A stretch of 43,878 nt of DNA, from NCBI GenBank assembly GCA_016206925.1, contig JACQQS010000011.1, forward strand, positions 1-43,878, in the 5' to 3' direction. The notes under the pieces were generated by a model. The model had not been told where the DNA came from and did not search any database. It worked only from the letters and a program-made list of their open reading frames with translations. Position numbers and translations under genes: made by a program. Of the stretch, positions 15,917 to 24,069 are shown one piece after another. This stretch comes from Candidatus Omnitrophota bacterium. Its GTDB lineage: Bacteria > Omnitrophota > Omnitrophia > Omnitrophales > JACQQS01. Positions within the stretch are counted from its first letter, which is position 1. Every line of letters starts with the position of its first letter.

Positions 15917-16912
15917 ATGAAACCAAAGCATGTCGCTATTGTCGGCGCGACAGGAGCCGTCGGCAATGTCATGCGGGAAATACTTGAATCCCGGAATTTT
16001 CCGGTTGCATCCATTAAACTGCTGGCTTCCGAGCGATCGGTCGGGAAAACCTACAAGTTCCGCGGCGAAAACGTCGCTGTTCAAACGCTGACGCCGGATT
16101 CGTTTAAAGGTATTGAAGTCGCCCTTTTTTCAGCCGGTGCGGACAGAAGCAAAGTCTTTGCGCCGGAAGCCGTCAAACGCGGCGCCGTTGTCGTGGACAA
16201 TACAAGCTACTTCCGGATGCAGCCGGATGTTCCACTTGTTGTGCCCGAGGTCAATCCCGAAGCGATTAAAAAGCACAAGGGCATTATTGCAAATCCCAAT
16301 TGTTCAACCATCGGTCTCGTTATGGCGCTCTATCCGCTCCACAAGGCTGCAAAGATCAAGCGTGCGGTGATTTCCACTTATCAGTCCGTTTCGGGCGCAG
16401 GGGCGAAGGCGATTTATGAACTTGAAGAACAGGCAAAAGCGTATGCGGCCGGAAAACCGATTGAAGTGAAAAAATTTCAGTATCAGATTGCATTCAATCT
16501 GATTCCGCACATCGATCAATTTCTGCCGGACGGTTACACCAAGGAAGAAGTCAAGATGATGCAGGAAACCAGGAAAATCATGGGGGATGATTCTATCCGC
16601 GTAACCGCGACCTGCGTCCGCGTGCCGGTGTTTTACGCCCATTCGGAAAGCGTAGCCATCGAGACCGAAAAACCCCTGTTCCCGGAAAAGGCCCGGGAGC
16701 TCTTGAGCAAAATGCCCGGCGTAAAGGTCCAGGATGAGCCGGAGAAAAATATTTATCCCATGCCGCTATTCGCCGGCGGCAAAGACGATACGTTTGTCGG
16801 CCGTATTCGCAAGGATGAATCGGTCGAAAACGGCCTCACCTTTTGGCTCGTTTCGGACAACCTTCGCAAAGGTGCGGCATTGAACGCCGTCCAAATTGCC
16901 GAGCACCTTTAA
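15917..16912 (+). CDS. asd: Aspartate-semialdehyde dehydrogenase
   Basis: A 331-residue NADPH-dependent enzyme that reduces aspartyl phosphate to the semialdehyde, the branch point to lysine/diaminopimelate, threonine and methionine. The Rossmann glycine motif VGATGAVGNVM is at the N-terminus, and the catalytic cysteine is in ANPNCSTIGLV. Substrate-binding TCVRVPVFYAHSE follows, with its active His. A gagaggagcat-ATG ribosome site fits well; that site lies just outside the right inverted repeat. It overlaps truA by 17 nt. It supplies the dapA substrate of the 36-38 kb cluster. Confidence 0.95.
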   Translation: MKPKHVAIVGATGAVGNVMREILESRNFPVASIKLLASERSVGKTYKFRGENVAVQTLTPDSFKGIEVALFSAGADRSKVFAPEAVKRGAVVVDNTSYFRMQPDVPLVVPEVNPEAIKKHKGIIANPNCSTIGLVMALYPLHKAAKIKRAVISTYQSVSGAGAKAIYELEEQAKAYAAGKPIEVKKFQYQIAFNLIPHIDQFLPDGYTKEEVKMMQETRKIMGDDSIRVTATCVRVPVFYAHSESVAIETEKPLFPEKARELLSKMPGVKVQDEPEKNIYPMPLFAGGKDDTFVGRIRKDESVENGLTFWLVSDNLRKGAALNAVQIAEHL

Positions 16913-17642
16913 AAATATTAAGCTGGTCGTTTCCTACGACGGAACCGATTTTTTTGGATTCCAGCTTCAGCCGCGCCATCGCACTGTTCAGGAAGTGCTT
17001 GAGGTTGCCATCAAACGGATTCTGCGCGAGACGGTGCGTGTGCATCCTGCCGGCCGCACGGACACCGGAGTTCATGCAAACGCGCAGGTCGTTCACTTTT
17101 TAACGCGCACACGTATCCCGGTCAACAAGCTGCCCCAAGCATTGAACAGTGCGCTCCCGGAAGACGTGCGTGTACTGAACGCACAGCACATGCCGAAAAC
17201 ATTTCATGCGCGGTTTAGCGCGCGGTTCAAACAATACGAGTATGCCGTTTACAATTCAGAAATTGTCCCTCCGCTGCTCCGAAGAACGGTTTACCGTTTT
17301 CCTTTTGCGTTGGACGTCAGGCAAATGCGGAAGGGCGCAAAAATCCTGGAAGGCCGGCATGATTTCCGGTCGTTTCAAGGGAAAGCAAACGGTCAGGAGA
17401 ACACCGTTCGCCGCATTCGGCATTTGCGGGTGAGTAAATCGGGAAAATTTGTCTGCTTTACCGTGGAAGGGGACGGTTTTCTGACAAACATGGTCCGAAA
17501 CCTTGTTGGAACCCTTCTTTTGGTAGGCCGTAAGAAATTAAGCCTTAACGACTTAAGTCAAATTCTCAAAAGCCGTGACAGACGTCTTGCGGGACCGACC
17601 GTTCCAGCTTTGGGACTAACTCTGGTAAAAGTTATTTATTGA
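16896..17642 (+). CDS. truA: tRNA pseudouridine(38-40) synthase TruA
   Basis: A 248-residue enzyme that isomerises uridines 38-40 in the tRNA anticodon arm. The catalytic aspartate is in AGRTDTGVHANAQV, and further family motifs are HARFSARFKQYEY and NMVRNLVGTLLLVG. The start is TTG at 16896, inside the end of asd, which gives the expected N-terminus just before KLVVSYDGTDFFGFQ. The 17-nt overlap suggests translational coupling with asd. Confidence 0.93.
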   Translation: MPSTFKNIKLVVSYDGTDFFGFQLQPRHRTVQEVLEVAIKRILRETVRVHPAGRTDTGVHANAQVVHFLTRTRIPVNKLPQALNSALPEDVRVLNAQHMPKTFHARFSARFKQYEYAVYNSEIVPPLLRRTVYRFPFALDVRQMRKGAKILEGRHDFRSFQGKANGQENTVRRIRHLRVSKSGKFVCFTVEGDGFLTNMVRNLVGTLLLVGRKKLSLNDLSQILKSRDRRLAGPTVPALGLTLVKVIY

Positions 17643-17645
17643 TAT

Positions 17646-17674
17646 TTGACGTCAAAATTGATTTTTGTTATACT
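17646..17674 (+). promoter_or_regulatory. Promoter of rplM-rpsI
   Basis: TTGACG (17646-17651), a 17-nt spacer, TATACT (17669-17674), right after truA. The leader of about 55 nt contains an imperfect inverted repeat around an AAGCTT centre at 17699-17716, a possible autoregulatory hairpin. Confidence 0.65.
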
Positions 17675-17735
17675 TCGCGGCTTCTAAACCCCCGATATTT
17701 CTAAGCTTAGAGAAATTGAATACCAAGGTCAAAAG

Positions 17736-18164
17736 ATGACAACTACGTTTGTCAGGACAGAGGACATTACGCGAAGGACGCATCTCATAGATGCCAATGG
17801 AAAGGTGCTGGGGCGCCTCGCCACACGCGTAGCCACGCTTCTTATGGGTAAGGACAGAGCGGACTATACGCCGCATGCTGACCCGGGTGATGCGGTAATC
17901 ATTATCAATGCGGAAAAGATCCGGCTGACGGGGAAAAAGGAAGAGGAAAAGATATACAAGCGTTTTACCGGATATCCGGGCGGCCTTAAGGAATTTCCGT
18001 TTAAGATGTTACGTGAAAGACATCCGGATGAAATCATACTTCATGCGGTAAAGGGTATGCTTCCGAACAACAAATTGACCAAACGCATGCTTGGCAGGCT
18101 GTGGGTCTATCGAGGCCCTAATCATCCCCACGCTGCCCAGAAACCCGTTCCACTTTCCGTTTAA
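17736..18164 (+). CDS. rplM: 50S ribosomal protein uL13
   Basis: A 142-residue large-subunit protein. Diagnostic stretches are THLIDANGKVLGRLAT near the start, the GDAVIIINAEKIRLTGKK core and the KGMLPNNKLTKRMLGRLWVY block. Length and order with rpsI, 12 nt downstream, are the standard L13-S9 operon. The aaggtcaaaag-ATG site gives a weak but usable ribosome site. Confidence 0.97.
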   Translation: MTTTFVRTEDITRRTHLIDANGKVLGRLATRVATLLMGKDRADYTPHADPGDAVIIINAEKIRLTGKKEEEKIYKRFTGYPGGLKEFPFKMLRERHPDEIILHAVKGMLPNNKLTKRMLGRLWVYRGPNHPHAAQKPVPLSV

Positions 18165-18176
18165 AGGATCCCAGCA

Positions 18177-18572
18177 ATGGACAAGTCAAAAGCGTTTTAC
18201 GCAACAGGACATCGGAAATGCGCCGTGGCGCGCGTCTGGGTCGCCAGGGGCGAACCCGGGTTTACCGTCAATGATAAGAATGTTACGGATTATTTCCGCC
18301 GCGAGCATCTGCTTCCCGACATTTACCGGCCGTTAGAAGTTGCCGGCGGCAAAGATCAATTTGGGGTTTGGGCCACTATTTCGGGGGGCGGGGAGGCCGG
18401 ACAAGCCGGCGCGCTTCGGCATGGAATCGCGCGCGCTTTAATTGCTCTTGATGAATCACTCCGGCCAAAACTGCGCAAAGACGGGCTTGTCACTCGCGAT
18501 CCAAGAAAGAAAGAACGGAAGAAGTATGGTCAGAAGGGCGCGCGAAAGCGGTTCCAGTACACGAAACGTTAA
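18177..18572 (+). CDS. rpsI: 30S ribosomal protein uS9
   Basis: A 131-residue small-subunit protein. The hallmark GHRKCAVARVWV, the glycine-rich GGGEAGQAGALRHGIARAL segment and the basic C-terminal KKYGQKGARKRFQYTKR are all present. The tail reaches the P-site tRNA in the ribosome. It is co-transcribed with rplM. Its last 47 nt overlap the likely start of a small lipoprotein gene in another frame. Confidence 0.97.
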   Translation: MDKSKAFYATGHRKCAVARVWVARGEPGFTVNDKNVTDYFRREHLLPDIYRPLEVAGGKDQFGVWATISGGGEAGQAGALRHGIARALIALDESLRPKLRKDGLVTRDPRKKERKKYGQKGARKRFQYTKR

Positions 18573-18702
18573 GAGAGCCGTTTCTCTTTGTTTCTTAATA
18601 GCCATCGTGTTTTTGATTGCCGGTTGCGGACAGTTCCTCGCCGATTACAACATGAGCCCGATTCCCGCGGGAGGGATTTCCTCCAGCGGCTCTTCATACT
18701 AA
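18526..18702 (+). CDS. Small lipoprotein
   Basis: A 58-residue product with a basic N-terminus, a hydrophobic core (about residues 20-33) and a lipobox ending LIAGC, after which only about 24 residues remain, rich in Ser and Gly. This is the layout of a signal-peptidase-II substrate that would become a roughly 25-residue lipopeptide. ATG 18526 has a GGAAG sequence upstream and overlaps rpsI by 47 nt. Bacterial genomes carry many such tiny lipoproteins (Lpp- or entericidin-like), but no family was recognised. Confidence 0.5.
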   Translation: MVRRARESGSSTRNVKRAVSLCFLIAIVFLIAGCGQFLADYNMSPIPAGGISSSGSSY

Positions 18703-18757
18703 AACGTTAGCGCGCTTTTGGTCGAGCGTGATGGTTCGCGCGGATCAGGAAAAGAAA

Positions 18758-21241
18758 ATGGCTATTTTTGAAAAGCGGAAGCATTTTCTTCCCGTCGTTT
18801 TGATTACACTCCTGGCTGTCACTCTTCTATTGGCATTAAGCTTGCCCACCATTCTCGGCACCGAGTTCATTCAGTCACAAATACGTCAGCAGATCAGCAA
18901 ACTCTTTCCGGCCGGACTTGAAATCGGACAGGTCGGATTGAGCTACTTTCCCTGGCCGCATCTTCAGGTGCGGCGCGTTGCTGTACAACAAAAGATATCG
19001 GCTTTCCAGGACGCTTCGCTTTCGTTCGAGATACTTGAGGTGTATCCGCATTTGATCAAACTTCTCTTTAGGCAAATCGAGATTTCACAACTTTATGCCA
19101 AGGACGGGAAGGTGCGGTACCGTTTTAAGCTGCCGAATACCGCCACGGCATCGGAGATTCCTTTGGATGATGTCCGGCTAACGGCCCGGGATGTCCGCGG
19201 GCCCAGGCGGCTGAGTGCCAAACTGGAAGGCGGTTTATTCAACCCTCAGAAAAACGTCAAGATCGAATTGGCTTACGACGCCACCCGGGATCCTTTATGG
19301 ATTCGTGAATCATCGCTGGCCGGGGAGATTTCCCTAAAGAATGCGGATCTGGCAAAGGCGCAGACGGCTCTCTTGCCGAATTCACGAGTTTATTTGACGG
19401 GCGGTTTTCTGGATTTAGGAATGAAAGTTTCAAAATCGCGCAGGGAAGAGCAGGTTTTCCTGGAGGCGCAATTTGAATTAAATGGCGTTTCTTACAAAGA
19501 GTACGGCAGTCAGGAGGAATCGCGCATTGAGTGGATTAAAATAGAAATGGAAGCAGCATTTGACTTTTCAACGAACGTGCTGAACATTCGCGAAATTACG
19601 ATCGAAAGCAGTTTGGGTGATGCCACTATCCGCGGCAAGCTGGATTTTTCCAAGGATTTTAAACAGGAAGGCATCGATCTGGACATTTCTCTTCCCGAGA
19701 TCAAGCTGGATCAATGGAAGTTTCTCATGCCGTCCGGCGCCGGGGACAAAATTCAATTGGGAGGCGTTTCCCGTCTTAATGTGCTGCTTCGTGGCGGGCT
19801 GGAACAGCTTACGGCCAAGATCGAGAACAATCTGACCGATGCTTTCGTTACGATTCCCGGGCAATTTGAAAAGCCCGCAGGGAAAAATCTCGCCATTTCC
19901 GGACAACTTATTCTGGAAAACCGGACGGCTGTTAAGGGAGATATAGAGGCCCGCTTTTTAGATATCGTTGCCAAAGGTACGCTTCTCGAATATGTTTCCA
20001 GCACGTCCGTTTATGAACTTACGTTTCTCACAAATAAGTTTTCCCTTGCCGAACTTCCGGAAGTCATTGTGCCGCTCCGCCCGTATCACATGAGCGGAAG
20101 CGCCAAGTGGCTTTTAAATGTCAGAGGCAACGCCCTTAGAAAATCCTTCGCGCATTTCAGGACGCATCTGGATACGGAAGATGTATCGCTTTCCGGACCC
20201 CAGGGCCCCCTCGTGAGCCAATTGAGTACATCGGTTGATTATCAGGAGAATGATCTTGCTATCGAAAATTTCCGCTGCATGTGGGGCGGAAAGCCTTTGC
20301 TGGGTTCGCTTAAAGCCGTCGGACCCATGCCGACATCTTTCACGTTCCAGATTCAACCCAGCGCGGGACTCATACAAGGCAAGGGCGTTTTGGATACGCT
20401 GGGAGGTGAGTACGCTCTTACCAGCGAAGTGTCGGGACAAAATGTGCCTTTAACCCAGGTTTTACCTCCGCTTCTTGAAGGAAAGAATTATGTTGAGGGC
20501 AGCGCGTCTTTTCAGGGCTTGGTAAAGAGCAAAGGTTCCGGTCCGGAAGAAATGATCAACAATCTTCAAGCCGCAGGTGCCGTTAAAATCGTGAATGGAA
20601 AACTGAACACCATTGATATTTTAGGTGCGCTTGGCGGCGTCAGACGTTTGGTTGCGCTGGCCGTTGAATCGCGCGGTGCGACTCAATTTTTGAGCGCCGA
20701 TGCCGAATTCGAAACGGCGGGCCCAACCGTCCATCTCAAAAACGGCTATTTGCGCTCGGAAAGGTTTGATACGGAGTTTTCTGGAGAGGTTTCGCCGGAG
20801 AATTTGAATGTCGATCTGAACATTCTGCTTTCCCATGCACTCAGCAAGCGTATCGTCCCGAATCTGGGCGTTGACCAGGTGCTGAAGTTGCCGGCAAGAA
20901 TTTCCGGCTCTCCGGCTGAACCTGAGATATCCGTTGCCCGGAGCGTTCTCGATGCCACATTGAACACGCTTATTTATAATTTTACTGAGGGACTCTTCGG
21001 CCGCTCCATTTTTGGGGAGCGCAAGTCTGTTCCGCAGGATCTGGTCGCCGATCGTAATTCCGGCTTGCCCGCGGATTCCACATTGCCATCCGGTTCGGAG
21101 CCGCCATCGGCCGCATCTGTCCCGTCGAGCGCGCCGGATCAAAGTTCCGAGCAATCCGATCAACCCCCCAGTCTGGAGGAACAGCTGGTCAAAACCGGCA
21201 TCAGCGTTCTTTCCGGGCTTCTGGGCGATAACAAGTCCTGA
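18758..21241 (+). CDS. AsmA-family envelope protein
   Basis: 827 residues. A short basic N-terminus and one membrane anchor (about 12-32) are followed by a long periplasmic beta-rich body. The N-terminal GLEIGQVGLSYFPWPHLQVRRVAV and the C-terminal region with VKIVNGKLNTIDILGALGG and PARISGSPAEPEIS match the AsmA/AsmA_2 domains of proteins thought to bridge inner and outer membranes and move phospholipids. A Ser/Pro-rich low-complexity stretch (about 765-805) precedes a hydrophobic tail. I chose ATG 18758 for its AGGA site 7 nt upstream; GTG 18728 is possible. Confidence 0.85.
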   Translation: MAIFEKRKHFLPVVLITLLAVTLLLALSLPTILGTEFIQSQIRQQISKLFPAGLEIGQVGLSYFPWPHLQVRRVAVQQKISAFQDASLSFEILEVYPHLIKLLFRQIEISQLYAKDGKVRYRFKLPNTATASEIPLDDVRLTARDVRGPRRLSAKLEGGLFNPQKNVKIELAYDATRDPLWIRESSLAGEISLKNADLAKAQTALLPNSRVYLTGGFLDLGMKVSKSRREEQVFLEAQFELNGVSYKEYGSQEESRIEWIKIEMEAAFDFSTNVLNIREITIESSLGDATIRGKLDFSKDFKQEGIDLDISLPEIKLDQWKFLMPSGAGDKIQLGGVSRLNVLLRGGLEQLTAKIENNLTDAFVTIPGQFEKPAGKNLAISGQLILENRTAVKGDIEARFLDIVAKGTLLEYVSSTSVYELTFLTNKFSLAELPEVIVPLRPYHMSGSAKWLLNVRGNALRKSFAHFRTHLDTEDVSLSGPQGPLVSQLSTSVDYQENDLAIENFRCMWGGKPLLGSLKAVGPMPTSFTFQIQPSAGLIQGKGVLDTLGGEYALTSEVSGQNVPLTQVLPPLLEGKNYVEGSASFQGLVKSKGSGPEEMINNLQAAGAVKIVNGKLNTIDILGALGGVRRLVALAVESRGATQFLSADAEFETAGPTVHLKNGYLRSERFDTEFSGEVSPENLNVDLNILLSHALSKRIVPNLGVDQVLKLPARISGSPAEPEISVARSVLDATLNTLIYNFTEGLFGRSIFGERKSVPQDLVADRNSGLPADSTLPSGSEPPSAASVPSSAPDQSSEQSDQPPSLEEQLVKTGISVLSGLLGDNKS

Positions 21242-21270
21242 TTGGAGTTCCTCGTCATTTCTGCAAACAT

Positions 21271-21323
21271 CGTAGGCGGGACATCTTGCCCTGCATAATC
21301 CGGGGTGGGACGCCCCGGCTACG
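21271..21323. repeat. Cruciform-like intergenic repeat, possible bidirectional terminator
   Basis: Outer arms cgtag (21271) and ctacg (21319) enclose two hairpins: gcggg with ccctgc (21276-21294), and ccgggg / ccccgg (21300-21318). It lies between convergent genes, where a bidirectional terminator would be expected, though no T runs flank it. The shape is typical of dispersed bacterial intergenic repeats; this is the only copy seen here. Confidence 0.45.
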
Positions 21324-21346
21324 TGTAATTATGGGGCTGATCGCGG

Positions 21347-22486
21347 TTAAGCAAGAGGAAGGGGTGTGTATTTTGTCTTTAGACTCGTTAGGTAATAGAG
21401 AGAAAAGCTTCGGAAAAAAGCCGCGAAAGGCAAGTTAATGAAAAACAGCAGTAATAGAAAAACCGCGAGATAGGGAATGCCGAGGATGACCGCTGAAATC
21501 CAGAATAGCGCGTCCAGCTTAAACAAAGCGGAAAATAGATAATAAGGAATACCGAAGAGTATTGCTCCGGCCACCATGGCTATAAGCGCCCATCCCACAA
21601 AAAGCATCAGTTGAAGGAGCGCTGTAACGATGCCGAGACCGATTTTGGCCAGAAGATAAATCCAAAAATCTTTTTTGTTTTGCCCGTAGATTTCGGAAAA
21701 GGATTTCCATGCCGGCCGGAAACCGCATGATTCCACGGCCATGATGGGCACTATGAAATCCTCAAATGCCACGAAGAAAATTGAGATCGCGGCCGCCGGA
21801 ACTACGGCAAATACGAGCGCAATAAGTGCAAAAACAAGGCCGGCGCCGAAGCTCCATGAGAAACCCTCTTTAAACACACCGAATGCCTGACCGGCAAGAA
21901 AGAGCAGTCCCAGGACAAGTAAAGCGTACAAGAGCATTCCGGCCACGACGATGAGCAGAAATTTAAAAACCGCGTTGCCTTCCTTTTGAAATCTGCGGAA
22001 AGGCTCCCGGATGGCGCCGGAACTTTGAACGACGGCGTTAAACCAGATAAAGCGGAACCGGGCGCTTAGCCATACAAAAAGAATGGACAATGCCAGCCCC
22101 AGAATCAACGCTAAAATAAACAGAAGGGGATTCACGGCGGGCGGTTCGGTAGACTCGGTTTGTTCCTCTGTGTCCGTGGCGGTTTCCGGGTTCTCTGGAG
22201 TCTCAGGCGCCGGTTGATTTTCATCGGCTGGTGCTGCGGTTTCTTCTGTTACATCAGTTTCACTGGTCTCTTCCGTGGCTGCCGTGAAGCGCTCCAAAGG
22301 AATTTGTTCTGCCAAGTCCCTATTCGGGAAAAGGGTATTCAAGCTGTTTCCTCCTCCGAGTCCGCCGGAGAGAATCACGATCAAAAGCAGGGCGCACCAT
22401 TTTTTGAAGTCAAAGGGACGGAACAGAATTTGTACTGCGCGTTCAATGCTTTTGCGGACAAGGGTGGAAAGTTTTATATCACGCAT
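21347..22486 (-). CDS. Polytopic membrane protein with acidic linker
   Basis: 379 residues. The N-terminus (KSIERAVQILFRPFDFKKW) and following hydrophobic segment with GGLGGG resemble DUF7544-type membrane proteins. Residues about 68-117 are a Glu/Thr/Pro-rich linker with no hydrophobic residues to speak of. About six further membrane spans follow (roughly 119-141, 172-200, 212-245, 275-305, 307-325, 330-355). The function is unknown. It lies 8 nt downstream of the DJ-1 family gene and probably shares its transcript. Confidence 0.8.
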   Translation of the reverse strand: MRDIKLSTLVRKSIERAVQILFRPFDFKKWCALLLIVILSGGLGGGNSLNTLFPNRDLAEQIPLERFTAATEETSETDVTEETAAPADENQPAPETPENPETATDTEEQTESTEPPAVNPLLFILALILGLALSILFVWLSARFRFIWFNAVVQSSGAIREPFRRFQKEGNAVFKFLLIVVAGMLLYALLVLGLLFLAGQAFGVFKEGFSWSFGAGLVFALIALVFAVVPAAAISIFFVAFEDFIVPIMAVESCGFRPAWKSFSEIYGQNKKDFWIYLLAKIGLGIVTALLQLMLFVGWALIAMVAGAILFGIPYYLFSALFKLDALFWISAVILGIPYLAVFLLLLFFINLPFAAFFRSFSLYYLTSLKTKYTPLPLA

Positions 22487-22494
22487 ACGCCTTC

Positions 22495-23049
22495 CTAGGT
22501 TTTAACGAGCATGGCTTTGGATAATTCAGCAGACTTTGCGGGCCCGACGAGTGCTGAGACGACTTCCAAGGCAAATTCAATGGCGGTTCCCGGTCCCCGG
22601 CTTGTAATTACATGGCCGTCTCGTACGACGCGTTCCGGTAAAAATTTCGTTTCCCGTCCGAACTGGCTTTCAAAGCCGGGATAACAGGTTGCTTTCCTGC
22701 CGTTCAAGATTCCCTGGGGCGCAAGCGCCACGGCCGGTGAGGCGCAGATGGCCCCGATGATTTTTTTGGATTCGTTCATTTCTTGAAGCAGCGTTTTCAG
22801 GGTGTTTGACTTGTTTAAGTTTTCTGCGCCGGGCATTCCGCCGGGAAGCAGCACAGCATCCGGTTTGGATTTGTATTCTTCAAGCGTCGTATCTGTTTTA
22901 ACCGTGATTCCGTGCGATCCGGTCACTTCGCGTGTGCCGACGCCTGCAACCGTTACGTCGATTCCGGCCCGGCGAAAAATGTCAATGGCGGTCACCGCTT
23001 CGATTTCTTCAAAACCATCGGCAAGCACCACAAGAACCTTTTTACTCAT
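22495..23049 (-). CDS. DJ-1/PfpI family protein (YajL-like)
   Basis: A 184-residue class I glutamine amidotransferase-like protein. The nucleophile-elbow cysteine is in GAICASPA, the conserved glutamate is in ADGFEEIEAV, and LLPGGMPGAENL is characteristic of the DJ-1 branch. Relatives repair or remove glyoxal adducts or act as redox-sensing chaperones; the exact role cannot be set from sequence. An AGGGA ribosome site precedes the ATG by about 9 nt. It is followed by the membrane protein gene on the same strand. Confidence 0.9.
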   Translation of the reverse strand: MSKKVLVVLADGFEEIEAVTAIDIFRRAGIDVTVAGVGTREVTGSHGITVKTDTTLEEYKSKPDAVLLPGGMPGAENLNKSNTLKTLLQEMNESKKIIGAICASPAVALAPQGILNGRKATCYPGFESQFGRETKFLPERVVRDGHVITSRGPGTAIEFALEVVSALVGPAKSAELSKAMLVKT

Positions 23050-23091
23050 AAAGCAATTCTCCCTAATATAAACATAAATGTCTCTGTAAGA

Positions 23092-23322
23092 TTACCATAA
23101 CTTTTCTTTATATTCAACCGTCTCTACGCTCCCCGAAGAGGCTGAAGCAATTGACGAAATAATCGAAGAAGGGCGCTTGGTATTGCGGTGCCGTGCGGTC
23201 GGTGCGGCGCCCCGCCTGCGCGAGCGGCTAATGTTGCTGCGGAGTCGGGCGGCGTTCTTGTCATCAGCTTGCGATATCTCGATCGTTCCTTTATCGATCA
23301 GCTTAAACCTTCTCGTAGCCAT
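23092..23322 (-). CDS. Uncertain small ORF carrying an R element
   Basis: 76 codons, beginning directly after the toxin stop (TGA-ATG) without its own ribosome site. Residues 1-33 (MATRRFKLIDKGTIEISQ...) and the last 25 look protein-like. The middle, RRRGAAPTARHRNTKRP, is the translation of a palindromic R element (23171-23211). Not recognised. It could be a third gene of the toxin-antitoxin operon interrupted in frame by the repeat, or non-coding. Confidence 0.3.
   Translation of the reverse strand: MATRRFKLIDKGTIEISQADDKNAARLRSNISRSRRRGAAPTARHRNTKRPSSIISSIASASSGSVETVEYKEKLW
23171..23211 (+). repeat. Palindromic R element copy R6 (partial)
   Basis: Starts gggcgcttggtattgcgg and ends ggtcggtgcggcgcc. 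It corresponds to the reverse strand of the left half of the full copy at 32024-32086. It lies inside the uncertain ORF at 23092-23322. Confidence 0.6.
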
Positions 23323-23745
23323 TCAATCATTTTTAAGGATTTTGAGGAGTTTGGAAGTTGTGTAAACCGAGACGGGAAGTTTTTCAAAGTCGCGGTCATT
23401 GGACCATATGGGAATGTCTTCTTTAAGCGCAAGTGCCGCTAAATGGACATCGTCCGGATCCCTTTGTCCCAAGAGTTGTGCGGCTTGGGGAAGATAATTT
23501 CTATAATATTTTTCGGAGAATCCTTCGATAGGAAGCATTTTAAATTGCCATTGAACCAGTTTTTCGTCCAACGTGTATTTTGAGGCTAGACGCGGAAGGT
23601 ATTCTTCTACTTCCAAAAGATTGAAGTCCGTTGTGATGAAATTAATTTCGGGTAGGAGAAATATTTGGAGGGCTGCCTTGCCGATCACGGCCGAGAGAAT
23701 TACGTTACTGTCGGCGGCGACTTTTTTTAAATTCTCTGAAATCAT
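23323..23745 (-). CDS. PIN-domain toxin of a type II toxin-antitoxin pair
   Basis: A 140-residue PIN-like ribonuclease. The first acidic site is in AADSNVILSAV; later acids are in LLEVEEYLP and RDPDDVHLAALAL, with a C-terminal IWSNDRDFEKL, the usual pattern of Mg-binding residues. PIN toxins cleave tRNA or mRNA. I chose ATG 23745, which overlaps the antitoxin end by 41 nt; a longer in-frame start at 23817 would overlap more. It is coupled to the Phd-like antitoxin upstream. Confidence 0.8.
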   Translation of the reverse strand: MISENLKKVAADSNVILSAVIGKAALQIFLLPEINFITTDFNLLEVEEYLPRLASKYTLDEKLVQWQFKMLPIEGFSEKYYRNYLPQAAQLLGQRDPDDVHLAALALKEDIPIWSNDRDFEKLPVSVYTTSKLLKILKND

Positions 23746-23971
23746 CCAAGATCTCTTTTTCCTGTATTTTTTTCCCGCTGAGTTGTGCGGCGATGTGGTT
23801 GCCCAACGCAGCCACAAATTCCCTTTTAAGCTCGATCGGAATCTCGTGCGTACTCGCTAAGGGCAAAAAACACCCGACCATTCTGCCGCTTTTGGTTACG
23901 ATCACCATCTCGCCTTTCCGCGTGTACGTAGAAATACCAGTTCGAAATTGCCGAATGGATGCAAGCTTCAT
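23705..23971 (-). CDS. Phd/YefM-type antitoxin
   Basis: 88 residues. MKLASIRQFRTGISTYTRKGEMVIVTKSGRMVG has the prevent-host-death layout: a short helix, then a two-strand region ending in a glycine turn, which binds DNA as a dimer. The charged C-terminal tail would wrap the toxin. ATG 23971 has a perfect GGGAGGTGAT ribosome site, which settles the start against longer frames. It is first gene of the pair, as usual, and probably represses its own promoter at the palindrome at 24032-24043. Confidence 0.82.
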   Translation of the reverse strand: MKLASIRQFRTGISTYTRKGEMVIVTKSGRMVGCFLPLASTHEIPIELKREFVAALGNHIAAQLSGKKIQEKEILDDFREFKKSRRRQ

Positions 23972-23999
23972 GAAATCACCTCCCGCGCCAAACCGTTGA

Positions 24000-24043
24000 A
24001 AGATAGCACATTTGTAACACGGTGTCAAATATTGTGTACACAA
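24000..24043 (-). promoter_or_regulatory. Toxin-antitoxin promoter and palindromic operator
   Basis: Minus-strand TTGACA (24028-24023), a 17-nt spacer, TATCTT (24005-24000). Just upstream of the -35 is the perfect 12-bp palindrome ttgtgtacacaa (24032-24043), a plausible binding site for the antitoxin dimer. Confidence 0.65.
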
Positions 24044-24069
24044 CAGGCGAGACTTGATTGTGGAGGAAA

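Noticed and set aside
17699..17716. rplM leader hairpin as a proven L13 autoregulatory site
   Set aside because: The repeat is short and imperfect; mentioned only as a possibility under the promoter.
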